From Clostridia bacterium (GTDB lineage Bacteria; Bacillota; Clostridia; Christensenellales; Borkfalkiaceae), in assembly GCA_017504795.1 (NCBI GenBank), contig JAFVQM010000015.1:40220-104219 (forward strand): 64,000 nucleotides of DNA, written 5' to 3'. Numbering within the stretch: the first letter of the stretch is position 1; every line of letters starts with the position of its first letter. A model generated the notes under the pieces. That model was not told the DNA's origin. It was given only the letters and a program-made list of their open reading frames with translations, and did not search any database. Below are positions 33,283-42,424 of this stretch, one piece after another. The translations under genes were made by a program, and so were the position numbers.

Positions 33283-33858
33283 ATGGCAATAGAATTAGAA
33301 ACCTTAGAAATGATGGAATTAGAGTGTGAAGAGCGCATGCAAACCTCGCTTGATGTTTTGAAATCAAACGTTCTTCAAATTCGTGCAGGTAGAGCAAACC
33401 CACACATTTTGGATAAAATTCAAGTAGAAGCGTACGGAGCAATGAGCCCTATCAACCAAATAGGCAACGTCTCGGTTGTTGACGCGCAGTGTTTAATGAT
33501 TTCGCCTTGGGATAAATCGCTTCTTAAAAGCGTTGAAAAGGCTATTCAATTATCTAATATCGGCATCAACCCCACTAACGACGGTAACGTTATAAGGCTT
33601 GTGTTCCCCCTTCTTACAGAAGAGCGTCGTAAAGAACTCGTAAAACAAGTTAAAAAGATGGGTGAAGACGGTAAGGTTGCGATAAGAAATATCCGCCGTG
33701 ACGTTTTAGACGGGTTTAAGAAACTCAAAACTTCAAAAGAAATAACCGAAGACCAGTACGCTGAGTACGAATCGGCTATTGAAAAGATGACTTCAAAGAC
33801 TGTTGAAGCGGTTGATAAAGTTATCGCCGATAAAGAAAAAGATTTGTTAACCGTATAA
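33283..33858 (+). CDS. frr: Ribosome recycling factor
   Basis: Splits the post-termination ribosome together with EF-G. The 191-residue protein has the RRF signature NVLQIRAGRANPHILDKIQVEAYG, the long coiled-coil domain I and VRLVFPLLTEERRKELVKQVKKMGEDGKVAIRNIRRD. It has a few more residues at the N-terminus than the usual 185. The ribosome binding site is TAGGAG. It is the first gene of the conserved frr-uppS-cdsA-dxr-rseP operon; the uppS start follows after four bases. Confidence 0.97.
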   Translation: MAIELETLEMMELECEERMQTSLDVLKSNVLQIRAGRANPHILDKIQVEAYGAMSPINQIGNVSVVDAQCLMISPWDKSLLKSVEKAIQLSNIGINPTNDGNVIRLVFPLLTEERRKELVKQVKKMGEDGKVAIRNIRRDVLDGFKKLKTSKEITEDQYAEYESAIEKMTSKTVEAVDKVIADKEKDLLTV

Positions 33859-33862
33859 TAAT

Positions 33863-34552
33863 ATGACAGAAAATATGGTTGTACCTACCCACGTCGGTTT
33901 TATAATGGACGGGAACGGTAGGTGGGCAAAACAAAAAGGAAAGCCCCGAAATTTCGGGCATCAAAAGGGAGCGGAAAACGTTGAAAAGGTGGTTTCCGCT
34001 TGCTTTTCTAATGGTATAAAGTACGTTAGCCTTTACGCCTTTTCTACCGAGAACTGGGGTAGGCCCGAAAGCGAAGTTAAAAAGATAATGGACCTTCTTT
34101 ATAAGTTTCTTATCAAATACACTAAAACCCTTATCAAAAACGAAATAAAGTTTATGGTTTCGGGCGATAAAGGCGGGCTTTCAAATGAACTTAGAGAACT
34201 TATCGTTAAAACGGAAGAAATAACTAAAAACTACTCAAAAACCTTGAATATTGCAATAAACTACGGCGGTAAGCAGGAAATAGTTAACGCGGTAAATAGA
34301 ATTATAGCGCTTGGCGAAACGCAAGTTAACGAAGAAACGATAAGTAATCATTTATATACTAGTGAACTTCCTGATATTGACTTAGTTATAAGAACTAGTG
34401 GAGAACAGCGTTTAAGCAACTTTTTTATTTGGCAATGCGCGTATTCGGAGTTTTATTTTACTCCCGTTTTGTGGCCTGATTTTGACGAAGGTTGCTTGCA
34501 AGACGCGATTTCGTGGTACTCAAAGAGAAATAGGAGATTTGGTAAACTATAA
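33863..34552 (+). CDS. uppS: Undecaprenyl diphosphate synthase (isoprenyl transferase)
   Basis: Makes the C55 lipid carrier for cell wall synthesis from FPP and IPP. The 229-residue cis-prenyltransferase has HVGFIMDGNGRWAK (catalytic Asp), the FSTENWGRP motif and the C-terminal RTSGEQRLSNFFIWQCAYSEF. The ATG follows the frr stop after two bases with no clear ribosome binding site, so translation is probably coupled. It overlaps cdsA by one base. The length is slightly below the usual ~245 residues, mostly because of a short N-terminus. All catalytic motifs are present. Confidence 0.97.
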   Translation: MTENMVVPTHVGFIMDGNGRWAKQKGKPRNFGHQKGAENVEKVVSACFSNGIKYVSLYAFSTENWGRPESEVKKIMDLLYKFLIKYTKTLIKNEIKFMVSGDKGGLSNELRELIVKTEEITKNYSKTLNIAINYGGKQEIVNAVNRIIALGETQVNEETISNHLYTSELPDIDLVIRTSGEQRLSNFFIWQCAYSEFYFTPVLWPDFDEGCLQDAISWYSKRNRRFGKL

Positions 34553-35376
34553 TGAAACGATTTTTGACGGGCGCTTTACTAACGCTAACGCTCATAGCAG
34601 GGCTTTTTCTTAGAGAGATAGATTATAGAATTTTTGACGTTTTGATTTTAACGTCTGCAATAATTTGTTCGGTTGAGTTTAATAACGCGCTTGGGGATAG
34701 AACGTCTAAGTCGCAAAAGATTTTGTCTATTACGTTCACGCCTATCGTTTTTTTAGTGGCGATATTTATAAAAAAATCGCTATTTACCGTGATATTCGTG
34801 TACGCTTTTATAACGCTAATATTCTCGGCAATGCAAGAAAGTTCTAAGGCGATAGATAAAATTGCCAACTATCTACTATCGCTTTTTTACCCAACTATTC
34901 CTATATTGTTTTTAACTTTAATAAACCAAATGGGTGCTTTTTCACTCTTTGCGCTCGTTATTGCCTTTGCAACGACTTCGGCTACCGATACTTACGCGTA
35001 TTTCGTAGGTTCGAAGTTAAAAGGTAAAAAACTATGTGAAAAAATTAGCCCCAACAAAACCGTAAGCGGAGCAATCGGCGGGTTTGTTGGTGGCGTTATT
35101 ACGGGCGTTTTAGTTTACTATGCGTTCAAACTTTTCGGCGCTAGCCCGTTTGAAGGCGCGGGAGAAGTTATCGCGCTAATATTCGTTTTAATTTCTTCAA
35201 TGCTATCTAGCATAGTAACCCAACTTGGCGATTTGTTTGAAAGTTCTATAAAGCGTAGCCTAGAAATTAAAGATATGGGAAATTTACTCCCCGGTCACGG
35301 CGGTATGCTCGATAGAATTGACGGGCTTATGTTCAACGCGATGGCAGTATATCTTTGCTATGCGTTATTAGTATAA
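34552..35376 (+). CDS. cdsA: Phosphatidate cytidylyltransferase
   Basis: Makes CDP-diacylglycerol, the branch point of phospholipid synthesis. The 274-residue membrane protein has about eight helices. The C-terminal CDP-alcohol signature is complete: KISPNKTVSGAIGGFVGG, then QLGDLFESSIKRSLEIKDMG and LLPGHGGMLDRIDGLMF with the metal-binding Asp residues. It starts in the uppS stop codon (TAATG). Between cdsA and dxr are 52 bases with an AT-rich sequence that could hold a weak internal promoter. Confidence 0.96.
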   Translation: MKRFLTGALLTLTLIAGLFLREIDYRIFDVLILTSAIICSVEFNNALGDRTSKSQKILSITFTPIVFLVAIFIKKSLFTVIFVYAFITLIFSAMQESSKAIDKIANYLLSLFYPTIPILFLTLINQMGAFSLFALVIAFATTSATDTYAYFVGSKLKGKKLCEKISPNKTVSGAIGGFVGGVITGVLVYYAFKLFGASPFEGAGEVIALIFVLISSMLSSIVTQLGDLFESSIKRSLEIKDMGNLLPGHGGMLDRIDGLMFNAMAVYLCYALLV

Positions 35377-35428
35377 AAATTTACCTTTTTCGTAATATTA
35401 TTAAACGCTTAAAGGATATAATATAACT

Positions 35429-36577
35429 ATGATTAAAATTGCGCTACTCGGAAGTACGGGGTCTATCGGCAGGCAGGTTCTTAACGTCGTTGATAGATAT
35501 CCTGATAAATTTAAGATAGTGTCTTTGGCGGCGGGCTCGAACGTCGCTTTATTTTCGTTGCAAGTAAATAAATACAAACCGCAAGTTGCGTGTTTATCTA
35601 ACCCTGAAAAAATAGGTGAACTTACTGAAATTCCCAAGGAAACTAAGGTTTATTACGGAGAAAACGCCCTTTATCACGCGGTGGTAGATAACGCCGATAT
35701 CGTTTTTGACGCGGTTATGGGCTACGCTGGGCTTAAAGCCGTTAAACTTGCAGTGGAACTAGGCAAAACGGTTGCGTTAGCGAACAAGGAAACGCTAGTA
35801 GCGGGCGGTGGGCTTATTATGCCTATGGCAAAAGAAAAAAACGTTAAAATTATCCCCGTTGACAGCGAGCATTCGGCAATTTGGCAGTGCTTAGATTTCA
35901 ATGCGGAAAAAGAGTTTTCTAGGCTTATAATAACGGCGTCTGGCGGGGCGCTTAGGAACGTTCCTATAAATAAATTAAGTTCCGTTTCCGCTAGTGACGC
36001 GCTTATGCACCCCAACTGGAATATGGGCAAAAAAATCACGGTAGACTGCGCTACTATGGTAAATAAGGGCTTTGAAGTTTTAGAAGCCATGTGGCTATTT
36101 GGCGCAAAGCGTGAACAAATTGACGTGGTTATCCACCCAGAGAGTATAATTCACTCAATGGTAGAGTTTTCAGACGGGGCGGTAATTTCGCAAATGGGCG
36201 TTCCGTCTATGGAAATACCTATTCAACTTGCGCTAACGTATCCCAAAAGGCTTTACACGGCAACCGAGCCACTTTTGTTAAAAGGGAAATCTTTAACTTT
36301 TAAGGACGTAGACCTTGATAGATACCCCGCCTTTAAGGTGTGCGACCTAGCAATTTCAAAAGGCGGAGTATATCCTTGCGCGTTAAGTGGGGCGGACGAA
36401 AGTGTCGTAGAACTATTTCTAAACGGCAAGATTAAATACACGGATATTCCTTTATACTTAGAAAAAGTTTTAGAAAAAACCGAGAATTTACCTTTGACGT
36501 TTGAAAATTTAGAATACGCTGATAAAATTTCGCGCATATTAGTTAATGAAATTTATAACGATAGGAGTGGTTTATAA
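35429..36577 (+). CDS. dxr: 1-deoxy-D-xylulose-5-phosphate reductoisomerase
   Basis: The committing step of the MEP isoprenoid pathway, giving precursors for uppS nearby. The 382-residue enzyme has the NADPH motif LLGSTGSIG, ANKETLVAGG, VDSEHSAIWQCL, the catalytic loop region HPNWNMGKKITVD and HPESIIHSMVEF. AAAGGA precedes the ATG. The stop codon overlaps the rseP start (TAATG). Its normal length and intact motifs indicate that this organism makes isoprenoids by the MEP route. Confidence 0.97.
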   Translation: MIKIALLGSTGSIGRQVLNVVDRYPDKFKIVSLAAGSNVALFSLQVNKYKPQVACLSNPEKIGELTEIPKETKVYYGENALYHAVVDNADIVFDAVMGYAGLKAVKLAVELGKTVALANKETLVAGGGLIMPMAKEKNVKIIPVDSEHSAIWQCLDFNAEKEFSRLIITASGGALRNVPINKLSSVSASDALMHPNWNMGKKITVDCATMVNKGFEVLEAMWLFGAKREQIDVVIHPESIIHSMVEFSDGAVISQMGVPSMEIPIQLALTYPKRLYTATEPLLLKGKSLTFKDVDLDRYPAFKVCDLAISKGGVYPCALSGADESVVELFLNGKIKYTDIPLYLEKVLEKTENLPLTFENLEYADKISRILVNEIYNDRSGL

Positions 36578-37944
36578 TGAACCTTTTATCCTTTTCGGGC
36601 GTTTTAAGTAGCGTTTTATCAATACTTTTAGCCCTTGTAATTTTACTTATTATGATAACCGTGCACGAGTTCGGGCACTATATTGTAGGTAAAATATTCA
36701 AATTCAAAATAAACGAATTCGCTATCGGAATGGGCCCTGCGATATTTAAGAAAAAACGCAAAAACTCGGACGAAGTTTTTTCCGTTCGCATTTTACCGCT
36801 AGGCGGTTTTTGCGCGTTTGAAGGGGAAGACGGTGAGTCGAGTGACGACGGGGCTTTTAACAATAAAGAACCGTGGAAGAGAATTCTAGTCTTAATAGCG
36901 GGCGCTACTATGAACTTAATACTAGGCACTTTAATACTAGTTCTATCCGTGGGAATTTACGGGCAGTTACTAGTTAAAACCTACGATATAAAGCCTAGCA
37001 CCGAGCCGGAGTATGCAGGCTACTCTTTGCAAAACGACGACGTTTTAGTTAAAGTTAACGGCAAAAACATCTTTTTATCTAGCGATTTATCCAGCGCGCT
37101 TGACGGAAAGAATAAAGGCGATATCGTTACCGTAACCGTTAAGTCGAAAGGCGAAGTGGTAGATAGAAAAGTAAGGCTTAGAAACGACGTTGATATTAAA
37201 AACTTAGCCGAGAGTTTTTCAGCCTATACCGCACTTGGCATTTCCACCATTGAAAGAATAGATAGTTCTAGCGATAATGAGTTAGAAAACAAATACCTTT
37301 TACGCGTTAAAGATAGCGAAGTTTACGAAGATTGTACTAGAATTTTTTATATTAGCGACCTTATTTCTTACGCTAAAACGTTTACTGCAAACCAGACGCT
37401 TACGTTTTACTATTCGGCAGGCGGTAGCGATAAGCAGGAAAAGTCAATTGTGATAACGGAAGATTTATCCCAAAAGAGCGATAGCGAAATTTTAGAAATT
37501 CTAGGAATAAAACAAACGACTACGCTACTTAAATACTCTACTGAAAACGTTAAATTTTCCTTCTTTGAAACGATTGAAAGGGGCTTTGCGTACTCGGTGT
37601 CTATCGCGGGTACTATATTTAGAACGCTTGGCGAACTTCTAACGGGAAAACTAGGAATTAACGCTATGGGCGGAACGATAACTACGATATCCGTTACCGC
37701 AGAAGCAATAAAACTCGGCGGATTTAACTACTTTTTAGAAATTGCGGGTTTTATAGGTATAAACCTTGCGGTGTTTAACCTACTTCCTATCCCCGCGCTC
37801 GACGGTAGCCGTGTGGTATTTTGCGTAATCGAGTGGATACGCAAAAAACCTGTAAACCGCAAAGTCGAAGGCGTAATTCACGCGGTGGGTTTGGTTTTAC
37901 TTTTAGGGTTTTCAATACTTGTTGACGTGCTTCAACTCTTTTAA
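36577..37944 (+). CDS. rseP: Site-2 membrane metalloprotease RseP/RasP
   Basis: An intramembrane zinc protease that cuts anti-sigma factors and signal-peptide remnants. The 455-residue protein has the zinc site HEFGH in the first helix (about residue 29). A PDZ-like region lies at ~125-280, with an extra insertion around FTANQTLTFYYSAGG that could be a second degenerate PDZ. The second zinc ligand region NLLPIPALDGSRVVF follows near the C-terminus. It is the last gene of the operon, ended by the terminator at 37946. Confidence 0.95.
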   Translation: MNLLSFSGVLSSVLSILLALVILLIMITVHEFGHYIVGKIFKFKINEFAIGMGPAIFKKKRKNSDEVFSVRILPLGGFCAFEGEDGESSDDGAFNNKEPWKRILVLIAGATMNLILGTLILVLSVGIYGQLLVKTYDIKPSTEPEYAGYSLQNDDVLVKVNGKNIFLSSDLSSALDGKNKGDIVTVTVKSKGEVVDRKVRLRNDVDIKNLAESFSAYTALGISTIERIDSSSDNELENKYLLRVKDSEVYEDCTRIFYISDLISYAKTFTANQTLTFYYSAGGSDKQEKSIVITEDLSQKSDSEILEILGIKQTTTLLKYSTENVKFSFFETIERGFAYSVSIAGTIFRTLGELLTGKLGINAMGGTITTISVTAEAIKLGGFNYFLEIAGFIGINLAVFNLLPIPALDGSRVVFCVIEWIRKKPVNRKVEGVIHAVGLVLLLGFSILVDVLQLF

Positions 37945-37945
37945 T

Positions 37946-37970
37946 AAATGCGGAAATTTTCCGCATTTTT
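37946..37970 (+). terminator. Terminator of the frr-rseP operon
   Basis: AAATGCGGAAA pairs with TTTCCGCATTT and runs into T residues. Confidence 0.85.
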
Positions 37971-37972
37971 TA

Positions 37973-38001
37973 TTGTTTTTAATTTTTGGTTGTGCTATAC
38001 T
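37973..38001 (+). promoter_or_regulatory. Promoter of the fucosidase gene
   Basis: TTGTTT (37973-37978), 17-nt spacer, TATACT (37996-38001). Confidence 0.65.
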
Positions 38002-38042
38002 ATAAAAAACGGCGATAACGCCGATATTTTAAGGAGAAAGTT

Positions 38043-39371
38043 ATGAGTTCTTATAAGAGAAAGAAAACCGTTGGCGATACTTCTTGGTTTGTGCACGACA
38101 GGTTTGGTATGTTTATTCACTTTGGTCTTTATTCGCTCCCTGCAAGGCACGAGTGGATTAAAACTATGGAGAGAATTAGTGAAGAAAAGTACGACTTGTA
38201 TTTTAAGCACTTTAACCCCGATTTAATCGACTGTAAAGAGTGGGCGAGAAAGGCAAAAGCGGCAGGTATGAAATACGCCGTTTTAACTACTAAGCACCAC
38301 GAAGGTTTCTGCTTGTTCGATTCTAAATACACCGATTATACCGTTATGAACACTCCTTACGGCAAAGATATCGTTAAAGAGTACGTTGACGCGTTTAGGG
38401 CGGAAGGTATTAAAGTAGGCTTTTATTACTCGCTTCTTGATTGGCATCACCCCGATTTCCCGATAGACGTTATTCACCCAAGGCGTGAAGACGGCGAAGA
38501 GTTGGATAAGGGTAGAGATATGAAAAAGTACGCAGAGTATATGCGTAACCAAGTTACCGAACTTTTAACTAATTACGGTAAAATCGACGTTATTTGGTTT
38601 GACTTTTCTTACGCTAAAAATCCAGACCCCGTTAAGATGCTTGCCTTCGATAAAGGCAACCCCCCGCCAGATCCTAACAAAAAACCGTGGATGCAAGGCA
38701 ACGGCGGTAAGGGTAAGGACGAGTGGGAATCGGAAGAACTCGTTAAACTCGTTAGGTCTTTACAACCCGATATCATCATTAACGACCGTTTAGAAATCGG
38801 CGGTGACACCGTTACCCCCGAACAATCTAACACGTACAGTTGGAGAAAGGATAAAGAAACGGGCGAATACTTAACTTGGGAAGTTTGCCATACCTTCTCT
38901 GGCTCGTGGGGATATTTTAGAGACGAAACTTCTTGGAAGTCACACAAAATGCTTATTGATACGCTTATAAAATCGGTGGCGTACGGCGGTAACGTTATTA
39001 TGAACGTTGGTCCTACGTCAAGGGGTTTATTCGACCACCGCGCGGACGATGCGCTTCAAGCGTATGCCGACTGGATGAAGTACAACTCTCGCTCCATCTA
39101 CGGCTGTACTATGGCAGAGCCCGAATTTACCGCTCCGATAGGCACTTTCCTTACTCAATCGGAAGAAGGCGACAGGCTTTATATCCACCTTGTTGACTAT
39201 CCTTTCAAAGCACTCGTGTTCGACGGGCTTGAAGGCAAGGTAGAATATTCGCAATTCCTTCACGACGGTAGCGAAATCTTATTCACTGAAAAAGACGGAA
39301 AGGTTATTTTCGAACTCCCCGTAGTTCAACCGCAAAAAATAACACCCGTTATCGAAGTATTTCTTAAATAA
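38043..39371 (+). CDS. Alpha-L-fucosidase, GH29
   Basis: Releases L-fucose from glycans. The 442-residue protein has the GH29 N-terminal barrel: FGMFIHFGLYSLPARHEWIK, TTKHHEGFCLFDSKYTDY, and the nucleophile region DVIWFDFSYA. A C-terminal beta domain starts near residue 350. GWxWxG-like and VIMNVGPTSRG segments fit the family. There is no signal peptide, so it acts on imported oligosaccharides in the cytoplasm. A good ribosome binding site (AAGGAGA) precedes the ATG. It lies next to a DeoR regulator and rhamnose genes, suggesting a deoxysugar utilisation locus, though it has its own promoter and terminator. Confidence 0.93.
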   Translation: MSSYKRKKTVGDTSWFVHDRFGMFIHFGLYSLPARHEWIKTMERISEEKYDLYFKHFNPDLIDCKEWARKAKAAGMKYAVLTTKHHEGFCLFDSKYTDYTVMNTPYGKDIVKEYVDAFRAEGIKVGFYYSLLDWHHPDFPIDVIHPRREDGEELDKGRDMKKYAEYMRNQVTELLTNYGKIDVIWFDFSYAKNPDPVKMLAFDKGNPPPDPNKKPWMQGNGGKGKDEWESEELVKLVRSLQPDIIINDRLEIGGDTVTPEQSNTYSWRKDKETGEYLTWEVCHTFSGSWGYFRDETSWKSHKMLIDTLIKSVAYGGNVIMNVGPTSRGLFDHRADDALQAYADWMKYNSRSIYGCTMAEPEFTAPIGTFLTQSEEGDRLYIHLVDYPFKALVFDGLEGKVEYSQFLHDGSEILFTEKDGKVIFELPVVQPQKITPVIEVFLK

Positions 39372-39374
39372 TTA

Positions 39375-39404
39375 AAAAAACCTCGGCAAAAGCCGAGGTT
39401 TTTT
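39375..39404. terminator. Bidirectional terminator
   Basis: AAAAAACCTCGGC-AAAA-GCCGAGGTTTTTT, shared by the fucosidase gene and the convergent DeoR gene. Confidence 0.9.
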
Positions 39405-40137
39405 AATATATAAAGTTGCCGTTTTCTAAAAACTTTTCACTTGGTTTTTTATCGGTAACGACGCAGTTAAACTCCGATAGGCTTGCCACCTTAAAACTAC
39501 CGCTTGTAAAAAACTTGCTGTTGTCAACTACGAGTATCTTTTTATCGCTATTTTGAAGTGCTTTTTGCTTGATTTTGCTTTGTTCAATTGACGTTTCGTA
39601 CGCCCCCGTTTCTTTTATAGACGAGCACGAGCAAACCGTTAAATCAAAGTGAAACTCGGATAGTTCGTTTAACGTTATTCCGCCAACTGACGACACGCTG
39701 TTAAACTTAACGCTACCGCCAAGCAAAATTAAATTTATATCCCTTTTTTTGCAAAGAGTAAGCGCCGTTTGTAAATTGTTGGTAACCACAGTCTTAAACG
39801 ATAAGTCAAGCCTTTCAAAAAGCGCTAACGCCGTTGAAGAACTATCGATAAATGCGGTATTAAACTTAGGCAGAATATCCATAGTTTTATACGCTACGAG
39901 TTCCTTTTCTTTTGCGTTTTCGTTCATTCGCGCAAATATGGAAATTTCACTCCCGTTCATACTTAAAACCGCTCCGCCGTGGCTTCTTTGCACGATTCCT
40001 TGCTTTTTAAGTTCTGTTAAATCGCGCCTAACGGTCGCTTCGCTAACGGAAAGGTGTTTAGATATCTCTTTTACGCTTGCTTGCCCGTTTTCTTTAAGTA
40101 AATTTTCAATTTCTTTTCTTCGTTTGTCGATAAACAT
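39403..40137 (-). CDS. DeoR-family transcriptional regulator
   Basis: A 244-residue sugar-responsive repressor. The N-terminal winged helix (residues ~5-55, with ASVKEISKHLSVSEATVRRD and the LKKQGIVQRSHGGA wing) is followed by the DeoR sensor domain. That domain has the sugar-phosphate loop FIDSSSTALAL and VTNNLQTALTL, LLGGSVKFNSVSSVGG and VVDNSKF. AAGGTGA precedes the ATG at 40137. It is divergent from rhaA, with good promoters both ways, so it most likely controls rhaA-rhaD and itself in response to a rhamnose or fucose metabolite (inference). Confidence 0.92.
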   Translation of the reverse strand: MFIDKRRKEIENLLKENGQASVKEISKHLSVSEATVRRDLTELKKQGIVQRSHGGAVLSMNGSEISIFARMNENAKEKELVAYKTMDILPKFNTAFIDSSSTALALFERLDLSFKTVVTNNLQTALTLCKKRDINLILLGGSVKFNSVSSVGGITLNELSEFHFDLTVCSCSSIKETGAYETSIEQSKIKQKALQNSDKKILVVDNSKFFTSGSFKVASLSEFNCVVTDKKPSEKFLENGNFIY

Positions 40138-40167
40138 ACCGCATCACCTTAAATTATATTTGATTAA

Positions 40168-40259
40168 ATTTTATCGTTTTTTTGCTCGTTTGTCAACGTT
40201 TCAATCAAAAATGAACATTTGCTATTTTTATAGACAAAAGGTTTTTTTAATGATAAAAT
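40168..40259. promoter_or_regulatory. Divergent promoters between the DeoR gene and rhaA
   Basis: Minus strand: TTGACA (40196-40191), 17 nt, TAAAAT (40173-40168). Plus strand: TAGACA (40231-40236), 17 nt, TAAAAT (40254-40259). TTTGATTAA (40160-40168) and a related TTTCAATCAAAAATGA (40199-40214) are candidate DeoR sites. Confidence 0.65.
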
Positions 40260-40279
40260 TAAAAAAAGGAGCAAAGATT

Positions 40280-41521
40280 ATGAATAGATACGATTTTGCT
40301 AAAAACGAATATTTCAAATACGGGGTGGACGTGGAAAAGGCGTTAAGCACCCTAAAAGACGTTGCGATAAGCGTTCATTGTTGGCAAGGTGATGACGTTT
40401 TGGGTTTTGACGGTGGCGACAGTTTAGACGGGGGTATCCAAACTACTGGTAATTACCCAGGTAGAGCGCGAAACCCCGAAGAATTATTTTCAGACTTAGA
40501 GAGAGTTTTTTCTTTAATTCCTGGGAAAAAGCGCCTAAATATCCACGCTTGCTACGCAATACTAGGCGAAGATAAAGGAAAGGTTGATAGAGACGCGTAC
40601 ACCTATAAATACTTCAAGCCGTGGGTAGATTTTGCCAAAAAAATCGGGCTAGAAGGCATTGATTTTAACCCCACGTTCTTCTCGCACCCAAAAATGAAGA
40701 ATGGTTTATCACTTTCATCGCCTGACGATAAAACGCGTGAGTTTTGGGTAAATCACGGCAAGGCGTGTATGAAAATTGCCGAAGATATTGCAAGGGAAAT
40801 GGGTAGCCCTTGTACGGTTAATATTTGGATACCCGATGGGTATAAGGATATTCCTGCCGATAGGCTTGGGCCAAGGCTTAGGCTAAAAGATTCGCTTGAT
40901 AAAATTTTAGAAAGTTACGATAAAAACCTAGTAATTCCTGCCGTTGAAAGCAAAGTGTTTGGTATAGGAATTGAAAGTTATACGGTGGGCAATAACGAAT
41001 TCTATCAAAACTACGCGTCTAAAAAGGGGATATGCTGTCTTTTAGATACCGGGCATTACCACCCAACCGAAGTGGTTTCGGATAAGATTTCGTCACTTCT
41101 TGCGTTTAACGATAAAGTTGCCCTTCACGTTTCGCGCCCCGTTAGGTGGGATAGTGACCACGTAGTTATTTTGGACGACGAGTTAAAGGAAATTGCAAAG
41201 GAAATAGTTAGAAATAACGCAACTAAAAGGGTTATGATAGCGCTTGATTATTTTGACGCTAGCATAAATAGGCTTTGTGCTTTCGTAACGGGCGTTAGGG
41301 CTATGCAAAAGGCGTTGCTTTACGCTTTACTTATGCCAAACGATATGCTTAAAAAACTTCAAGATGAAAACGATTTTACTAAAATTATGTACTACAATGA
41401 AAAGTTCAAGTTTATGCCTATCGGTGACGTTTGGGAAGAATTTTTGAAAAGGGAAAACCTTTCTGACGACTGGCTCGAAGATATTGAAAAATTTGAAAAC
41501 GAAGTGATTAAAAATAGATAG
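40280..41521 (+). CDS. rhaA: L-rhamnose isomerase
   Basis: Converts L-rhamnose to L-rhamnulose. The 413-residue TIM-barrel enzyme has VAISVHCWQGDDV, GGIQTTGNYPGRARNPEEL, GLEGIDFNPTFFSHP, the metal-site CCLLDTGHYHPTE and HVSRPVRWDSDHVV, matching RhaA in length (about 418). I chose ATG 40280 behind AAAGGAG; the frame continues upstream over the DeoR gene but that part is a shadow. It is the first gene of rhaA-rhaD. No rhamnulokinase gene (rhaB) lies in this operon or elsewhere in the window. Confidence 0.95.
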   Translation: MNRYDFAKNEYFKYGVDVEKALSTLKDVAISVHCWQGDDVLGFDGGDSLDGGIQTTGNYPGRARNPEELFSDLERVFSLIPGKKRLNIHACYAILGEDKGKVDRDAYTYKYFKPWVDFAKKIGLEGIDFNPTFFSHPKMKNGLSLSSPDDKTREFWVNHGKACMKIAEDIAREMGSPCTVNIWIPDGYKDIPADRLGPRLRLKDSLDKILESYDKNLVIPAVESKVFGIGIESYTVGNNEFYQNYASKKGICCLLDTGHYHPTEVVSDKISSLLAFNDKVALHVSRPVRWDSDHVVILDDELKEIAKEIVRNNATKRVMIALDYFDASINRLCAFVTGVRAMQKALLYALLMPNDMLKKLQDENDFTKIMYYNEKFKFMPIGDVWEEFLKRENLSDDWLEDIEKFENEVIKNR

Positions 41522-41531
41522 GGAGAAATTT

Positions 41532-42350
41532 ATGAGAAAAAATATTTTGAAAGCGCCTTTCGTAAAAGAAATGTGCATGACGACTGCTAATATGTATAGA
41601 ATAGGTTGGGACGAGAGAAACGGCGGTAACGTAAGTTACCTTTTAGACGAGAAAGAAGTTTCAAAGTATCTTAACCTTAACAAAGTTATCAGAAGAATTC
41701 CTACGGGTTTTGAAGCCAAAGAACTAATAGGTAAAATTTTTATCGTTACGGGGCGTGGCAAATACTTCAAAAACGTAGAATATTCGCCCGAAACTAACCT
41801 TGGAATAGTAAGAATTGCAAATGACGGTACTACCGCAGAACTTCTATGGGGGTTTGAGGGTGGCGGGGTGTTTACGTCTGAGTTTCCCGCACATATGATG
41901 AGCCATATTGCAAGGCTTAAAGTCGACCCTGAAAATAGAGTTGTAATTCATACGCACCCAACTCACACTTTGGCTATGAACTTTATTCACGACCTTGACG
42001 AAAAGAAGTTTACTCACACCCTTTGGGAGATGTGTACCGAGTGTATTGCGGTATTCCCAGAAGGCGTAGGCGTTCTTCCTTGGATGCTTTGCGGAACGAA
42101 CTCTATCGGCGAGGCAACGGCTAATAAAATGAAAGATTTTAGAGTGGTCGTTTGGGGTATGCACGGCGTTTACGGTGCAGGTAAAGACCTTGACGAAACG
42201 TTCGGGCTTATCGAAACGGTTGAAAAAGCCGCGCAAATTTACGTGTTGACTTGCAACCGTCCTAGAATTAACACTATTAAAGACGAGCAAATGCAAGAAC
42301 TTGCCGAATACTTTAAGGTTAATTATAGAAAAGACTTTCTCAATTTATAA
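41532..42350 (+). CDS. rhaD: Rhamnulose-1-phosphate aldolase
   Basis: Splits L-rhamnulose 1-phosphate into dihydroxyacetone phosphate and L-lactaldehyde. The 272-residue class II aldolase has GWDERNGGNVSYL, IVTGRGKYFKN, the zinc ligands HTHPTH and a third His in WGMHGVYGAG. A ribosome binding site (AGGGAGA) lies ten bases after rhaA. All zinc ligands are present and the length matches RhaD (about 274). A strong terminator closes the two-gene operon. The kinase that must act between RhaA and RhaD is not encoded here. Confidence 0.95.
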   Translation: MRKNILKAPFVKEMCMTTANMYRIGWDERNGGNVSYLLDEKEVSKYLNLNKVIRRIPTGFEAKELIGKIFIVTGRGKYFKNVEYSPETNLGIVRIANDGTTAELLWGFEGGGVFTSEFPAHMMSHIARLKVDPENRVVIHTHPTHTLAMNFIHDLDEKKFTHTLWEMCTECIAVFPEGVGVLPWMLCGTNSIGEATANKMKDFRVVVWGMHGVYGAGKDLDETFGLIETVEKAAQIYVLTCNRPRINTIKDEQMQELAEYFKVNYRKDFLNL

Positions 42351-42358
42351 TAAATTAA

Positions 42359-42391
42359 AAAAGACTAACGAAAATTTTCGTTAGTCTTTTC
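42359..42391. terminator. Bidirectional terminator after rhaD
   Basis: A perfect 16-bp inverted repeat (AAAAGACTAACGAAAA with TTTTCGTTAGTCTTTT). Confidence 0.88.
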
Positions 42392-42424
42392 CGTTGCAAA
42401 AAAACCTAAACGCTATCGTTTATT

